A stretch of DNA of 64,000 nucleotides from Charina bottae (lineage: Eukaryota > Chordata > Lepidosauria > Squamata > Charinaidae): assembly GCA_023362775.1 (NCBI GenBank), contig JALMGJ010000008.1:40339501-40403500 (forward strand), written 5' to 3'. Below the pieces are notes generated by a model, which searched no databases, had not been told where the DNA came from, and saw only the letters and a list, made by a program, of their open reading frames with translations. Of this stretch, positions 11,408-23,183 are shown one piece after another. The position numbers were made by a program, and so were the translations under genes. Positions within the stretch are counted from its first letter, which is position 1, and each line of letters begins with the position of its first letter.

Positions 11408-12465
11408 CAGGGGTCGGCAAACTTTTTATGCCGGGAGCCATTTTGACATGCTCGTGCACATTTTGAAATGCTCGAGAGCCAGGGGGCGGGGTTTGCGGGC
11501 GGGGGCCAATCGTGTGGAAGGGGGCAGGGTTTGCGGGCGGGGGCCAATCGCGTGGAAGGGGGTGAGGTTTGCGGGCGGGAGCCAATCGCGCAGAAGGGAG
11601 TGGGGTTTGGGGGCAGGATCCAATCGCGTGGAAGGGTAAGATACAGGCCTGCGCTGCGCTTGGCCGGCCGCCCCGGCCCTCGCTCACCTTCCATGGCCGG
11701 TCCTCGTGGGCCGCCGGCGACACTCCCATCCCACTGCACCCCAGCTCTCCAAGGCACGCAGGCTGGCCAAGGCGGAGGCGCTGCTGGCGGCATGCGTCTC
11801 TGAGCCGGTCCGGGCATGCTGCCGCTGGGCTGTGAAGCTGGATGAGCCGCCGGACCTGGAGCGCTTCCGCGCGCAGCTGAGCGAGGCCCCGCGCCGGTCT
11901 TTTTGGAGTGCTTCCGCGCGCAGCTGAGCGAGGCCCCGCACCGGTCTTTTTGGAGCGCTTCCGCGCGCAGCTGAGCGCTGGGCTTTGGAAATGCGCTCCA
12001 AAAAGACCGGCACGGGGCCTCGCTCAGCTGCGCGCGGAAGCGCTCCAAAAAGACCAGCGCGGGGCCTCGCTCAGCTGCGCGTGGAAGCGCTCCAGGTCTG
12101 GCGGCTCGTCCAGCTTCACAGCCCAGCGCAGCTGAGCAAGGCCCCATGCCGGTCTTTTTGGAGCGCTTCCGCGTGCAGCTGAGCGAGGCCCCGCGCCGGT
12201 CTTTTTTTTGCGCCTCTGGGAAGCAAGGCCAATCGGGCTTTGCCTTGTTCAGCCCGCCTCTCTGCTCCCCTTTGGCGCGCGCTGATTGGTGGAGGCGTCC
12301 TTCCTTCTGAGCCTCCACCAATCAGCGTCTGTTTCTTCCCCAAGGTTCGCGCTGCTTCCGGACACCAGCTTTCCGGATGTCGGGCGGCAGAGAGAGAGAG
12401 AGAGAGCCAGAGCTGAGGGGCCAAAGAGCCAGATCTGGCTCAAGAGCCGCCATTTCCGACCCTTG
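11408..12465. mobile_element. 1.06-kb hAT-type non-autonomous element with GC-rich inverted arms
   Basis: Inverted ends caggggtcggcaaa and (complement) tttccgacccttg are flanked by a perfect 8-bp duplication, ccttagag (11400-11407 and 12466-12473). The interior is about 65% GC: first a tandem of about 38-bp units containing 'ccaatcgcgtggaaggg' (11480-11640), then a ladder of about 48-bp units containing 'ggtctttttggagcgcttcc' in both orientations (11860-12215), then an inverted pair around 'gctgattggtggaggc' (12275-12330). The 313-codon minus-strand ORF and its neighbours are products of this repetitive, GC-rich sequence, not transposase. Confidence 0.9.
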
Positions 12466-12473
12466 CCTTAGAG

Positions 12474-14834
12474 CATGTGACAAAACTATAGCAGGAATAC
12501 GTCCCATCTGCAGCTGGGAAAAGGAGCCGCGAATAAAACATTGGGTATGGGGCGGGGAGCTTCCTTCTGCAGATAATGGGTATTCCTAATGGTTAGAGGA
12601 GAAGTGCTATGAGAATCACAGGTTCTCCCCCAGCCAAGGAATGGCACCAAATATACCGTGAAGCCTTAATGCTTACGGATAATTTGTCCCCATCTTGAAG
12701 TGGACCAACATTTACATCATTATGTGTACTTCCCACTTCAGTAGGTTGATCACAACCCAGTTATCCTTTTTTTCAAATTTGATGTTACAGTTCTCTGTTC
12801 AAAAAGCAAAGTAAAATGTGAATCTTAGAGAAGAAATACATACAAAATTGCCTATTTAGTAAATAATCATAATGGGGAATTATTAGTATGTGTTTTAGTT
12901 AGAGATTGATGTGGAAATTGGGAGAACAGACTTATGAAAGAATACATGCAACACTGTCCTGGGCCACGAATTAGTAGTAGAACTGCATCTGCAGCAATGT
13001 TTTCCAGCACATTTCCTTATCGCTGTGAAGTTGTCAGCCAGGAGCCAACTGTCAATCATAGCTCTTAGGATCCAGAAAACTAGTCTCCTTGTAGTAGCAT
13101 GTTTCAGCACATACATGGCAGAACCATGAAAGTAAAAAGGCAGATGCATTTGTACACCATTAGCACTATTGGCGAGATAGAATGACAAGAGTAAAAAGCA
13201 AGGAAAAGGAAGATGATGTTGGTTCTTAAGGTTAACAGAAAGCAATCTGATTTTAAATATCTCTACAAAGTCCCAAGAGTTTGATGTTCTTGCCTGAAAT
13301 TTGGCAGTATTTTAGGGCAGACCGCCAACATCTTGAGGGATTTCAAGTGAGAATGCCAAAGATTTTGGTGCTCTTCGGAGATTTTGCCTGGGGGGGGGGG
13401 GGGAACTTTTATTTTGGTATTTGCACAAGAACCACTGTAGTACCCATGTGAGCTACCAGTTTTCATTTGTTTGTTTGTCAAATTTCTCTGCTGCCCATCT
13501 GGTATACAACGACTCTGTGCGGTGTTCTGTCATAGAGCTTTGCCTCTTGATCAGGGATTCTGGGAAGCCTGAAAAAGTTTGAAAAACCCTGTCACATAGA
13601 ACATTTGCAAAAACACCAAAGGTTTGGAAGAACTTAAATGCCAGAGAAACATCTGGAATGGCGAGGAATAGGAGGAGGAGTCAGAGGAGTCTTACAGTAT
13701 GTGTCTTGGCAAATGGGCAAGCTGGAAAGCTTCTGAAAACAAGATCTAGTTGCCAACCGGAAAGCTGCCCCTGTGATTACCAAGATTTTTTTTGGAGAAA
13801 GTAACTACAGATACTCGGGTGCACCTGAAAAATCCTCATATGGAAATATCCTCCAAGAAGAATGAAGGAAACGTAGGAACATCAGAATCTGTCTGACAAG
13901 CTTCTTTGTCCCAGTTCCTGGAAACAAGTTCAGATATGGCTTTCTTTAGTGAGCCACTGAAACGCCCCAGCAGCAGCTTTCCTAATATTTAAAGACTCCT
14001 TACAAAATTCCTTCATATGGATTATGTTAGTCGTTCTGATTAAATACTGCAGAGGAAGTAACCAATTGCTTTAAAACCAGCAATCTGGATTATCAACTTC
14101 TCTGGCTGGGTTCATGTACATGGCTATACACTGTTAATTTTGTAAGAAAATATGAAACAAAATAGTTTTATTTGCACAGTTTTCTGCCCAACGTGTAAAC
14201 ATAACTTAAGAGTTTACATTTATGGGATGAGCTTTCTATTTCCCACATGGTTCTTTTTCAATGTTATTGTGTAAATTCTGCCACTGCTATATTAAACAAC
14301 ACTAAATCTGATTGTACCTGTTTTGTTCAAAGAAAGAATTTATACAGTGCTCAAGAGGGGGGGGGGGGAACCAAAGACCACAGAGCAGAAATTGTCTGTG
14401 ATGGCAAACTGCTGGAGATAACAGCTCTTAAGAACTGTTCCAATAAAACTTCAAAACTAATTCCTGTAGACAAACATGTGAATATTTTGGTGTTATTCAA
14501 CACGGAGGGACATATAGAGAGAGACACAAATCAATTTTATCTAGTTCACAAGATGCAACGCCAGGTCATTTTATTAGATCAACAAAAGAGGAAGGGTTTT
14601 CTTACAGTATTCTACTAAGTTCAAGAAACATAAGCATCAGAAAACATCTATGACCAAAGATTGAGCATTTTGAGTTCAAATAGCTCACAACTTATCTATG
14701 TTAAAGCATCATTTGAAAATTCATAGTTTGAATGCAATCATCAATGTAGTTACGCTCCTTGCAGATCCTCTTCTATTGTTTTTGCCAGTGGTATCAGGAG
14801 AGTTAAACCACAGGAGTCAAAGAGGGTCAGATTG
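12474..14834. other. No gene seen
   Basis: Mostly unique-looking sequence with no domain in any frame. It contains G runs at about 13390 and 14357. ORFs at 12895-13245 (minus), 13263-13481 (minus) and 14247-14618 (plus) have no recognisable motif and no supporting context. Confidence 0.35.
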
Positions 14835-14842
14835 CTCTAACC

Positions 14843-14964
14843 CAGTGTTTTTCAAACTTGGCAACTTTGTGTGGACTTCAACTCCCAGAATTCCCCAGCC
14901 AGCATGGGGAATTCTGGGAGTTGAAGTCCACACATCTTAAAGTTGCCAAGTTTGAAAAACACTG
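14843..14964. mobile_element. Palindromic MITE, complete, perfect TSD
   Basis: Arms cagtgtttttcaaacttggc and its mirror ending gtttgaaaaacactg, with central ccccagccagcatgggg. Flanked by a perfect duplication ctctaacc (14835-14842 and 14965-14972). Confidence 0.95.
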
Positions 14965-15240
14965 CTCTAACCCTTGTCTTCACAAGACTTCACTTGACCA
15001 AGTGAAAAAGATCAGAAAAAAGTTCAAGGGGTAAGCTAGAACAGAGTTAGGGGAATCTTTTAGTCAGAAGATGACAAGGAAAAATAAGTAATGCAACCCA
15101 TCATCTATGATTACACTAATAAAATTATTCTAGTTTTTGAAGTCTCCACTTTTTCTCAAGCTTCTCCCCAAAACGATAAGACTCACATCACTATCAAATA
15201 GTTATTCCTAAGAGGAAGATTTCCCCATACACTCCCTGAT

Positions 15241-15495
15241 GTGTGGAATGATCAATTTTGTATCTTCAGTTTAAGGTGGAATAAAGTATATCATGCAGGC
15301 ATATCCTTACAGAAATATAAATTTGATCGTCCAAAGATTAACCATGTCTTTAAGATTCCTGTAAGAAATGAGATTCCTGATGGTTGTTCTCTTTTGGAGG
15401 CCTTTGCTAAGCATCCTCAACAGTGTAGAAGCCATGAGGACCATTTGAGTATCTGCTGCCTTTACGAGTTTGAGATACCAACAAAATCTGAATGA
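15241..15495 (+). CDS. Unrecognised ORF, possibly an exon or gene remnant
   Basis: An 84-codon frame ends with TGA at 15493-15495. Unlike the repeat ORFs around it, its composition is protein-like: RPKINHVFKIPVRNEIPDG, then LLEAFAKHPQQC, then a Cys-rich LSICCLYEFEIP ending. The ATG at 15241 is only the first in the frame; two possible splice acceptors (catgcag near 15297 and ccttacag near 15311) would put the start inside. No poly(A) signal is obvious close by. I do not recognise a family. It may be the last exon of a gene, an old retrocopy, or chance. Confidence 0.3.
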   Translation: MWNDQFCIFSLRWNKVYHAGISLQKYKFDRPKINHVFKIPVRNEIPDGCSLLEAFAKHPQQCRSHEDHLSICCLYEFEIPTKSE

Positions 15496-15639
15496 TCACT
15501 CCCCCCTGCCTTCAACTGAACGTAAGATTAAACATTGCATAAAATAAGCAAATATAACTTTTAATGGATCATACACTTTGGGGGCCTTGGTTTAATTAAA
15601 AATTAAAGTAAAATATGACATCCATGGCTGTGGTTGAAA

Positions 15640-15725
15640 TGGATTACTGTATTTTATTTGTTTGTTTATTAAATTTATATGCTGCCTGACTCCCAGTGAC
15701 TCTGGGCAGTTTACAAATTGTTAAA
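15640..15725 (-). mobile_element. LINE 3' end fragment, complementary strand
   Basis: 'ttatttgtttgtttattaaatttatatgctgcc...gactctgggcagtttacaa' is the complement of the L2-like 3' tail seen elsewhere in the window. Confidence 0.6.
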
Positions 15726-16189
15726 TAACTCCTCTCTTCCCATTTTGTATCACACTCTCTGATTATTATTAGCAGAAACCAATTATTCCAACTAATTTAT
15801 TTCTACTTTCCAAAACTGGCACTAAATGTTCAAGACTTCTTTTTTTTCTCCACCATTACCCAAAATGTCACAGTAAAGGAGTAAGTATGAACAAGCTTTT
15901 TGTGATAAAGTTGGAGGCAATTATAGCTTAGATACCTTACAACACAGTTTCACAAGGAAAGAAGAAATCGAGTATAATACGTGCTGTGGAATCATAGCAA
16001 ACATAATTAATATGATTACAATGGGATCTGAACATTTTAGAATACACTCAGTAAAAATGGCACAGAAAAATATTTACCTGTTTGGAGTTTAAAACTGAAA
16101 CCAGACCTTTTTGGAAAGGAAATATGTGTCCTTTCATGGCACATATTAAATAATACTACTAACAATAACAATGATATAACATGTGGGTG

Positions 16190-17822
16190 GGTGAAGTTGT
16201 TTGTAACTACAGACACATTTTCAATTTTAAAAATGAGTTGGCGTCAGGGATGTATTCTTGCTCCCTCTCTTTTCAATTTATATATTAACTCCTTGATAGA
16301 TCTTTTTTATAATTTGGATTCTCATCCACCGAACTTAGCACAACGTAAAGTACCAATACTTCTTTATGCTGATGATGCCGTTATTATTTCACAAACTCCA
16401 ATTGGGCTGAAAAGAGCCATAGCAGCAACATTAAACTACTGCAAACAAAATAATTTGGTTCTTAACTTCGACAAATCAAAAATCATGGTCTTTGCTAAAA
16501 GAGCTACTAAATACTCTTGGAAAGTAGAAGGGCACGATTTAGAACAAGTGAATGCATTCAAATACCTTGGAGTGATTTTTCACTCGAATGGTACTTGGAA
16601 TGCACATGTGAATTACGTAATGCAATTAGCCCTTAGGTCATCAAATGCTATTAAACGTTTTTTTTTATACAGGTGGAGGACAATTAGTCCCTGCAGCCTT
16701 AAAACTATTTGAGGCTAAAACATTGGCACAAATTCTCTATGGGGCACAAACAGGAATTTTCTTGAAGAAAGAATCACAAGAAACTGTACAAACAAAATTC
16801 CTAAGATCAATTTTAGCTGCACTTAGAGGAACATCAAATGTCCAACTGAGATTAGAAACAGGAATGCCTCAAATTCAGGTTAGGGCCTGGAAGATGATGC
16901 TAAATTTTTGGATGAAACTTCAATTCTTCCCAGTTGGATTGACCCCACTAGTTTTGATTGATAATTTTGCTTCTCCCTGGAAACAGGCGATAGAACATAA
17001 GCTGGCTCTGTATGGGTTTTCCCCATTATTCTTAAAATCATTAGATTACGATCAAGCCAAACAACTGGTTAACAATAGAATAAACGATATGGAATTCCAG
17101 TTAGAAGTTAATAGAATATCTATTCATAGTAGAAATCGGATAAGATGGGGCACATGGGAACCAGCAGGCTATTTGAAAGACCTAACCTTTCCTAAGATTA
17201 GAATAGCATTTTTTAAAGCTAGATTTAATATCCTTCCATCAGCACTCCTGCAAGGTAGATATAATAAAACCCCACTAGCAGAGAGAACCTGCACATGCGG
17301 TATAGAGGAGGTTGAAAATATCGCTCACGTTTTATTACGTTGTAAATATTATAGGGATATTAGATCAAAATACATCTATTCTCTAATAGAAAGATTTCCA
17401 GGGAGACCAGATAGTTTCTACGAGAACCATCTTTTACAAGATACAAATCCAAGTATTACCCGTCTAGTAGCTAAATTTTGTGCTGCCGCAATAACGATGA
17501 GACAAAATCAGATAAAGAAATAGGGATTTTTATTTGCGCTTATATTTTTACTAATATTCTGTTTAATTATTTTAATAACTTTTGTGGATACTCATTTTAT
17601 AATATTTTATAATATAGTATTAATAGAATGTTTATTTAATGATTAGTTAAATTAAAATGTTATTATAGTATAGGATTTTATACGTTATAATATAATTGTC
17701 CTAACATATTGCTTTTATATATAGACGTATTTATAAGATCTAGTCGCCTGTATCCGTAATTTTTATTAAGTGTATGTTGCTGGTCATTGACCGAATAAAT
17801 AAATGTTGTTGCTAAAAAAAAA
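16190..17822 (+). mobile_element. 5'-truncated LINE: reverse transcriptase with one frameshift
   Basis: The first frame (16191-16712) has reverse-transcriptase motif B (WRQGCILAPSLFNLYIN), the catalytic YADD (codons 59-62, from about 16365) and FKYLGVIF. The frame then shifts at a 9-T run (16658-16666) into a second frame (about 16667-17523) encoding the thumb/C-terminal region and a Cys-His motif (CTCGIEE...HVLLRC, C-x-C-x8-H-x4-C) near the end. After the stop comes about 290 bp of AT-rich 3' UTR ending 'gaccgaataaataaatgttg' and a short A tail. No endonuclease domain is present, so the copy is 5'-truncated and dead. The clade is not certain: R4-like, Vingi/I-like and other vertebrate LINEs are possible. 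Only one frame break and no other stops suggest a fairly young insertion. Confidence 0.85.
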
Positions 17823-18329
17823 TTAGTTTTCTTTCAAATGCTAAAGTAGGTAGGAACGGTGATGTAATTACATCCTTGGCTATTTGTAGGGGATTTAGCA
17901 GTAGAGTGAGTGCATTGAACTTTACAGTCTTCCATTTTCACCCTTATTTTAAGAAAAAAACGCAAAGCAGAGTTTTCTACAGTATATGGGTATCTGCAAA
18001 ATAATCCTGGGGATCATTCTGTTCAAGAATGAAACCAAGTGATTGTGATGCAAAATGCAACACAGATGAGGAGGAAGTGGGTTTGAGCTGCTTTATTAGA
18101 AGCAAAATTCAGAAGCTGCTAGGTTTGTATGTGGACTCCCTAAGATTACAAATCCATTTTGCACCAGCTACCCAGAAGTGAAATTATTCCGAATATACTA
18201 CTTCCTTCAAAAATCACAAATGGTGTAGTTGATTATGCATATCTAGGATGCTTTATGAGAAATGGTTAGAGGCCTGGAGTATGTTTTGCCTGAAGAGCAG
18301 AAGATTGGGGGAAGGCATAAAAGCTGTCC
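17823..18329. other. No gene seen
   Basis: No recognisable repeat or coding feature. Confidence 0.35.
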
Positions 18330-18609
18330 TCAAGTCTCTTGAAGAAGGGTTGTCATGGAGAACATAGAGCAAAACTGCTCAGGGTTGTTCGAGAAGACAG
18401 GACAACAAACAATAGATTTTGAACTACAAGGAAGTGGATTCGGGTTAGACATCAGGGAAAAAAATTCTTAACAAACATCAATAGAACAGACTGCCTTGGA
18501 AGATGGTCGACTCTCCTTCACTGGCGATGTTTAAACAGGGACTGAGTGGACATCTTTTGGGGGTGCTGTAGTAGTGGATTCCTACACTAGGTGAAGAGTT
18601 GGACTAGAT
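18330..18609 (+). mobile_element. CR1-type LINE 3' end, interrupted by hAT copy D
   Basis: Follows CR1 3' text: 'gaagaagggttgtcatggag', 'gggttagacatcaggg', 'cactggcgatgtttaaacagg', 'gtgaagagttggactagatc'. It resumes after the hAT insertion at 19039-19090 with 'tgaactccaaaattcc...ttacattcc'. Confidence 0.7.
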
Positions 18610-19038
18610 CAGAGCTTTCCAAACTTTTCATGTTGGTGACACACTTTTTAGACATGCATAATTTCGCGACATACTCTTACAGCAGGGAACAAGGCAGGCA
18701 CTAGGACCTGCGCAGAATCACAGCAGGTTTGGAGGCAGCAAGGCACAAGGCAGGCACTAGGACCTGTGCAGAATCACAGCAGGTTTGGAGGCACAAGGCA
18801 GGCACTAGGACCTGCGTGGAATCCTGGCAGGGCAGGTTTGGAGGCAGCCAGGCACAAGGCAGGCACTAGGACCTGCGCGGAACCCTGGCAGGGCAGGTTT
18901 GGAGGCAGCAAGGCACAAGGCAGGCACTAGGACCTGCGCAGAATCCTGGCAGGGCTCGGAGGCAGCAGCAGCCACGACACACCCAGACACTGCAGCCGAC
19001 ACACTAACGTGTCGCGACACACAGTTTGGAAAGCTCTG
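18610..19038 (+). mobile_element. hAT-type MITE, same family, copy D (five internal units)
   Basis: CAGAGCTTTCC/GGAAAGCTCTG ends with near-perfect flanks (gactagat and aactagat, 7 of 8). It has five internal units of the ~60-bp array, the longest of the family here. It splits the CR1 3' end. Confidence 0.93.
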
Positions 19039-19090
19039 AACTAGATGAACTCCAAAATTCCTTTCAGCTCTTACATTCCATGATCCACGA

Positions 19091-20234
19091 GTCATCAAAC
19101 CATAATGTATCCCCACTACTTTTTACACCCTCAATTATAGATTATCAAAGCAACAAATAATACTAGATGCTTCTCAAAACTCTTGGTTTCCGGAATTTTC
19201 AGAGTGCAGTTCTGGGCCCAACCAAACTTTTTTGCTTTCAAAAACCTCATGATTGTGTTGCAACCAAAGTTTTCAACTATGAAGAATTTTTTTAATGGTC
19301 TTCTGGAGTCTCCCTCTGGTGCAGGAACTGCTGAAGGATGTATAAACCATTTTCTGGGTCAGAGAAATAATGTAACATTCCTATCACTCTGCAATAGATT
19401 TAGCCACGTCTTCTGGGGGTGAAATGGAATCTTAAACTCAAGCTTTTGCACATAGCTGAGTTGTCAACACTAACTCTGCAACTGCCATAAATCAGTTCAC
19501 CCAAATCATAAAGCTGTTGTTTAAAACAATGCAAATCTGAAAAACAATTTGGGAATTCTTCGCAGTTTGAATTTTTCGTCTTACTCTTTTACACTGTTAC
19601 ATTTACACCACTCTGCCTGAAACATCATTCTGACAGGTAATATCTGGCTGAGAGATCTGTGCTCAGAACATAAGTGTCCACAAAAAGTTCTGAGATGGCA
19701 CAGTTCCATGTTAAACATTGTGAGCATTAACAATAGCTGCAGAAGGTTCTCTGCGCCTTGGACCTTGGCGGGTGTAAATGGAGAAGATTGTTGGACCGCT
19801 TCTCTTGCTTTTAAAATATTTTTGGAAGTGCATGTTTGTAACTTTTGTTTCTACCAAGCATGTGCTTAAAACCACTTAAGTCACTACATATGGGACGTGA
19901 TCTGCAAACGGCCAAGTGCACATGAAGGAGATTTCTTTAAAGATCTTTGAAGATTTTTTAAAACTCTCTCTATAACTGCCTAATCCATTGGTATTCTAAG
20001 TTGAATGAAAAAGGTGCTTCACCATCATGTGGTTTGTTAGTTTTTGCCTTAGCGTGTCATGCTAAGCCACAATAATTTGTGTACACTAATTTTTGGATTT
20101 GCATGATACAGAAAAACAGCCAATTGCAGTTTATTCCATAAACCATGATGGCAAACTACAGCTTAGTGCAGTGTGTGAATCTAGTGTATATATGCAATAT
20201 TTATACAGCCATATCACCTATCATAACATACCCA
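19091..20234. other. No gene seen
   Basis: No feature I can assign. 20040-20170 has a palindrome-like pair around 'taagccacaata' and 'catgatggcaaactacagctta', possibly an old MITE. Confidence 0.3.
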
Positions 20235-20558
20235 TAGGTAAAAGGTAAAGGTTTTCCCCTGCACAGCCATGTCCAACTCTAGGGGGTGGTGCTCATCTCC
20301 GTTTCTTAGCCGAAGAGCCAACGCTGTCTGAAGACGCTTCCGTGGTCATGTGGCCGGCATGACGCGCGTGGAACGCTGTTACCATCCCACCAAAGTGGTA
20401 CCTATTTATCTACTTGCATTTGCATGCTTTCGAATTGCTAGGTTGGCAAGAGCCGGGGCGAGTGCGGGAGCTCACTCCGTCACACGGCGCTCGGGTCTCG
20501 AACCGCCGACCTTCTGATCGACAAGCCTGGTGTCTTAACCACTGAGCCATTCGCCTCT
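20235..20558 (-). mobile_element. Sauria SINE, complementary strand
   Basis: On the minus strand: gaggcgaatggctcagtggttaag (A box), gtcggcggttcgagaccc (B box), then a middle part with 'ctcccgcactcgcc' and 'cctagcaattcgaaagcatg', a BovB-related 3' part (agagttggacatgg) and the tail acctttacctttt. Head, body and tail match the copy at 36101-36421. The ORF at 20410-20622 runs through it and is not a gene. Confidence 0.9.
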
Positions 20559-20727
20559 TATACACATACAGAACATTATTGAGGGTACACAGTGAGGGAC
20601 TGGGTAATGCATAATGTCCCAATAACCAGTTCCTGTAGTCACATTTTTAATTCCTGTAAGTTTTGGATGGACAGAAAGCCATATATAAATTAATCAATCA
20701 TGTTTATTCAGAAATAGTATTTATTCA

Positions 20728-21176
20728 AGAGCCAGTTTGGTGTAGTGGTTAAGGCACCAGGCTATAAACTGGGAGACCATGAGTTCTACTCCTGCCTTAG
20801 GCACAAAGCCAGCTGGGTGACCTCGGGCCAGTCATTCTTTCTCAGCCCTAGGAAGGAGGCAATGGGCAAACCACTTCTGAAAAGTTCCTCATGGGGGCGG
20901 TTAATCCCCTAATTTTATAATTGTCCTTCTTTTAATTATTCCATCACCATCTGGATTTTAGAATATGTATTTTTTGTATAACTGTGATTTTAGATATTTT
21001 AGATTTTATTTTAACTTGTTTATTGTGAACCGCCCAGAGTTCCCCATGGGGGGAGATGGGCGGTCATACAAATTAAATAAATATATAATAATAATAAAAA
21101 AAACCTTGCAAGAAAATTGCAGGGACTTGTCCAGGCAGTCTCCAAGAATCTGACACAACTGAATGGATTAAAAAAA
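20728..21176 (+). mobile_element. tRNA-derived SINE with BovB-like tail, split by a LINE tail
   Basis: Head agagccagtttggtgtagtggttaag, box-B-like gagttctactcctgcc, body ggcaaaccacttctgaaaa. The 3' part 'gcaagaaaattgcagggact...ctgacacaactgaatgg' and an A run follow after a roughly 220-bp insertion (20882-21103) that ends in the ccgcccagag...gatgggcgg tail. TSD agtatttattca (20716-20727) and agtacttattca (21177-21188), 11 of 12. Confidence 0.8.
20882..21103 (+). mobile_element. L2/CR1-group LINE 3' end nested in SINE
   Basis: AT-rich 3' UTR followed by gtgaaccgcccagagttccc...gagatgggcggtc and an (ATA)n/A-rich tail. Same tail as elsewhere, here with about 150 bp of upstream UTR. Confidence 0.7.
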
Positions 21177-21225
21177 AGTACTTATTCAGAAATAAGTCCC
21201 ATGGAATTCAACATAATTAGCATAT

Positions 21226-22000
21226 ACATAGCATTGGCTAATAAATGCAATTCCATTATATTTTAATCTATTCAATTCAGGAACTGCCCAAATCCAAACA
21301 GACTCTGGGTGGTGTATATAAACTAAACAATATACTAAATACACAGAGTACAATGTATGTAATAACAAAGGAAAAAGAAAAGAAAAAGAGAATAAGAACA
21401 GATGGTGAGCACCCAGACCCCCAAACATATCGAACAGGGGCCCAACAATCCTGCCCCAAGATCTGGGACCACAGCCTGGTCTTCAGAGCTTCCTGGAATG
21501 CTATCAGGGTAGGAGGCACACAGATATCAGAGGGCAGGCACTGTATAATTATATGCTATCCTTCGCCCCAAAGGCTTTCGGTATTATGATTATTATGATT
21601 ATTTAGATTTCTAGACAACTGCAATTGTGCAACTCTCAGAGGCATACAAAATTAATTTTAAATCTAATAAAACATCTGTGGCATAAGGATTATCGTATAA
21701 TGTAAAATTCAATAGCCTAACTAGAGTAGTATAAGCCTTCCCTACGGCATTCTCGCAACAAATGAAAAAGAGCTCTTCAGAAGAGCTCATTTTCTAACTT
21801 GCTTCTGGATGGCCAACAATATCAGGGCTAGCCTGGCTTCCCAGGATAAGCTGTTCCATAATATGGAGGCCATTGTGGAGAAAGAATCTCTCCTGGCTTT
21901 AGGTTCCCTAATTTTCCCAGATACATTTTTAAGGGGCAGGTCAAATCTAGTCAAATGATCTCCAGTAAAACACAAACAACGGTAAAACCAGTACAATTAT
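21226..22000 (-). mobile_element. L2-type LINE remnants, complementary strand
   Basis: The minus strand preserves pieces of L2-like coding text, for example ILWNSLSWEARLALILLAIQ around 21865-21805 (compare the L2 'LWNSLP...R' motif) and similar text near 21510-21450. The left edge reads the complement of a LINE 3' UTR (gactctgggtggtgtat). Heavily decayed. Confidence 0.5.
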
Positions 22001-23175
22001 AACAAGGTCATTCACAAAACAGAGAGCCTCCTAATAAAATCTGAAAATGTCTAAGTTTAATTAGGTTCTCAAAGGCTGGGAAACTTGGAAAGTCTTAGTT
22101 GAGAAGGTTAAAGGAAAATACCAGGTAGGTAACTTGGAGACGTTAGGACATTTTGCTCTATAACTTTGCTATGGCGATAATATCAGAGTCCAGGACATTT
22201 TCTGGGTTGTCCTCTATCTTACAAGAAGTTGGAAAGCATCAAACAGAACCTCTGCTAATGACCTAAAGGGCACATCAATGTAGGAACATGTGTCTTTTCA
22301 AGGTAGGCAGATTGCAGGATTCCAAAATCCTTGTGGGATTTTAAAAGTTGGAGATGGTCTTGTAAGGAACAAATTCAACTTTTTGCAAAACACAGGAAGT
22401 GTGGAATTGCAGCATCTCCACGAGATGGATGACCAATCTCTGCTTCAGACCTCCAGTGAGAGAGAGCTGATTTCACTGTTAAACTGATATTGCCATTAGG
22501 AAACATAGCCAAGATGGTTGACCAAAAATGTCTCAGTAATTCAACCTCTCACTTACACCAGAATATGGAAAGTCTAAATTTCAAGTCCTTAGAACCACCA
22601 CCATATGCTCAAAATCATGCCGATAATGCCTGCTGAAATTTCAGAACACAAGTAGGTTTTTCAATCAAATCTTCAAGTGGATTTGAGCCGCACCTTTGCT
22701 GGTTGCAGAAAGGGTCAAAGAACAACAGAAGAACTTTTGTATTCAGATAGATTTCTAAAAAGAACAGAATGCAGATTTGAGAATTATGTTATGTCAGGGG
22801 TGGATAACCTGTGTCACTCCAGTACTACTGAACTGCAGAATCTATGTACATAATTGGGCAAGTCAGGCTGAGCACTTCTCTGTGGAGAAGGTGGTCCAAT
22901 GGGGACTTTGGTACCAAGCCCCCTGTTCACTGCACAGGCCTTGGGGGACCATGCACCGCATAAACCATTGTTTAGCCCAAAGTTCAAACCCAGCTATATA
23001 CCACCACTCTCCAAGCCCTTTGGGAGAACGAATATAAGTTTAATCAATTGATAAAGTCTGGCTTCGCAGAATGTACTGAACCACAGCCTGTTTTAATCCT
23101 GGTTTGCAAATCCATTACAGGCTTGGTGCAGTAAGAGAAAAGAACCAATGGGTTACTTTATGTATAAAGTTGATG
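22001..23175. other. No gene seen
   Basis: Decayed sequence without a clear repeat or coding feature. Short ORFs (22290-22487, 22777-23037) have no recognisable motif. Confidence 0.3.
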
Positions 23176-23183
23176 ATGTAATA

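Noticed and set aside
11380..12321. 313-codon minus-strand ORF, the longest in the window
   Set aside because: It lies entirely within the repetitive GC-rich hAT element; GC-rich DNA has few stops, several frames are open at once, and the protein is repeats of the 48-bp ladder. No transposase motif.
20728..20800. Functional tRNA gene
   Set aside because: The A- and B-box region belongs to a SINE head; the anticodon arm and acceptor pairing of a real tRNA are not present. The same applies at 36101 and 20558.
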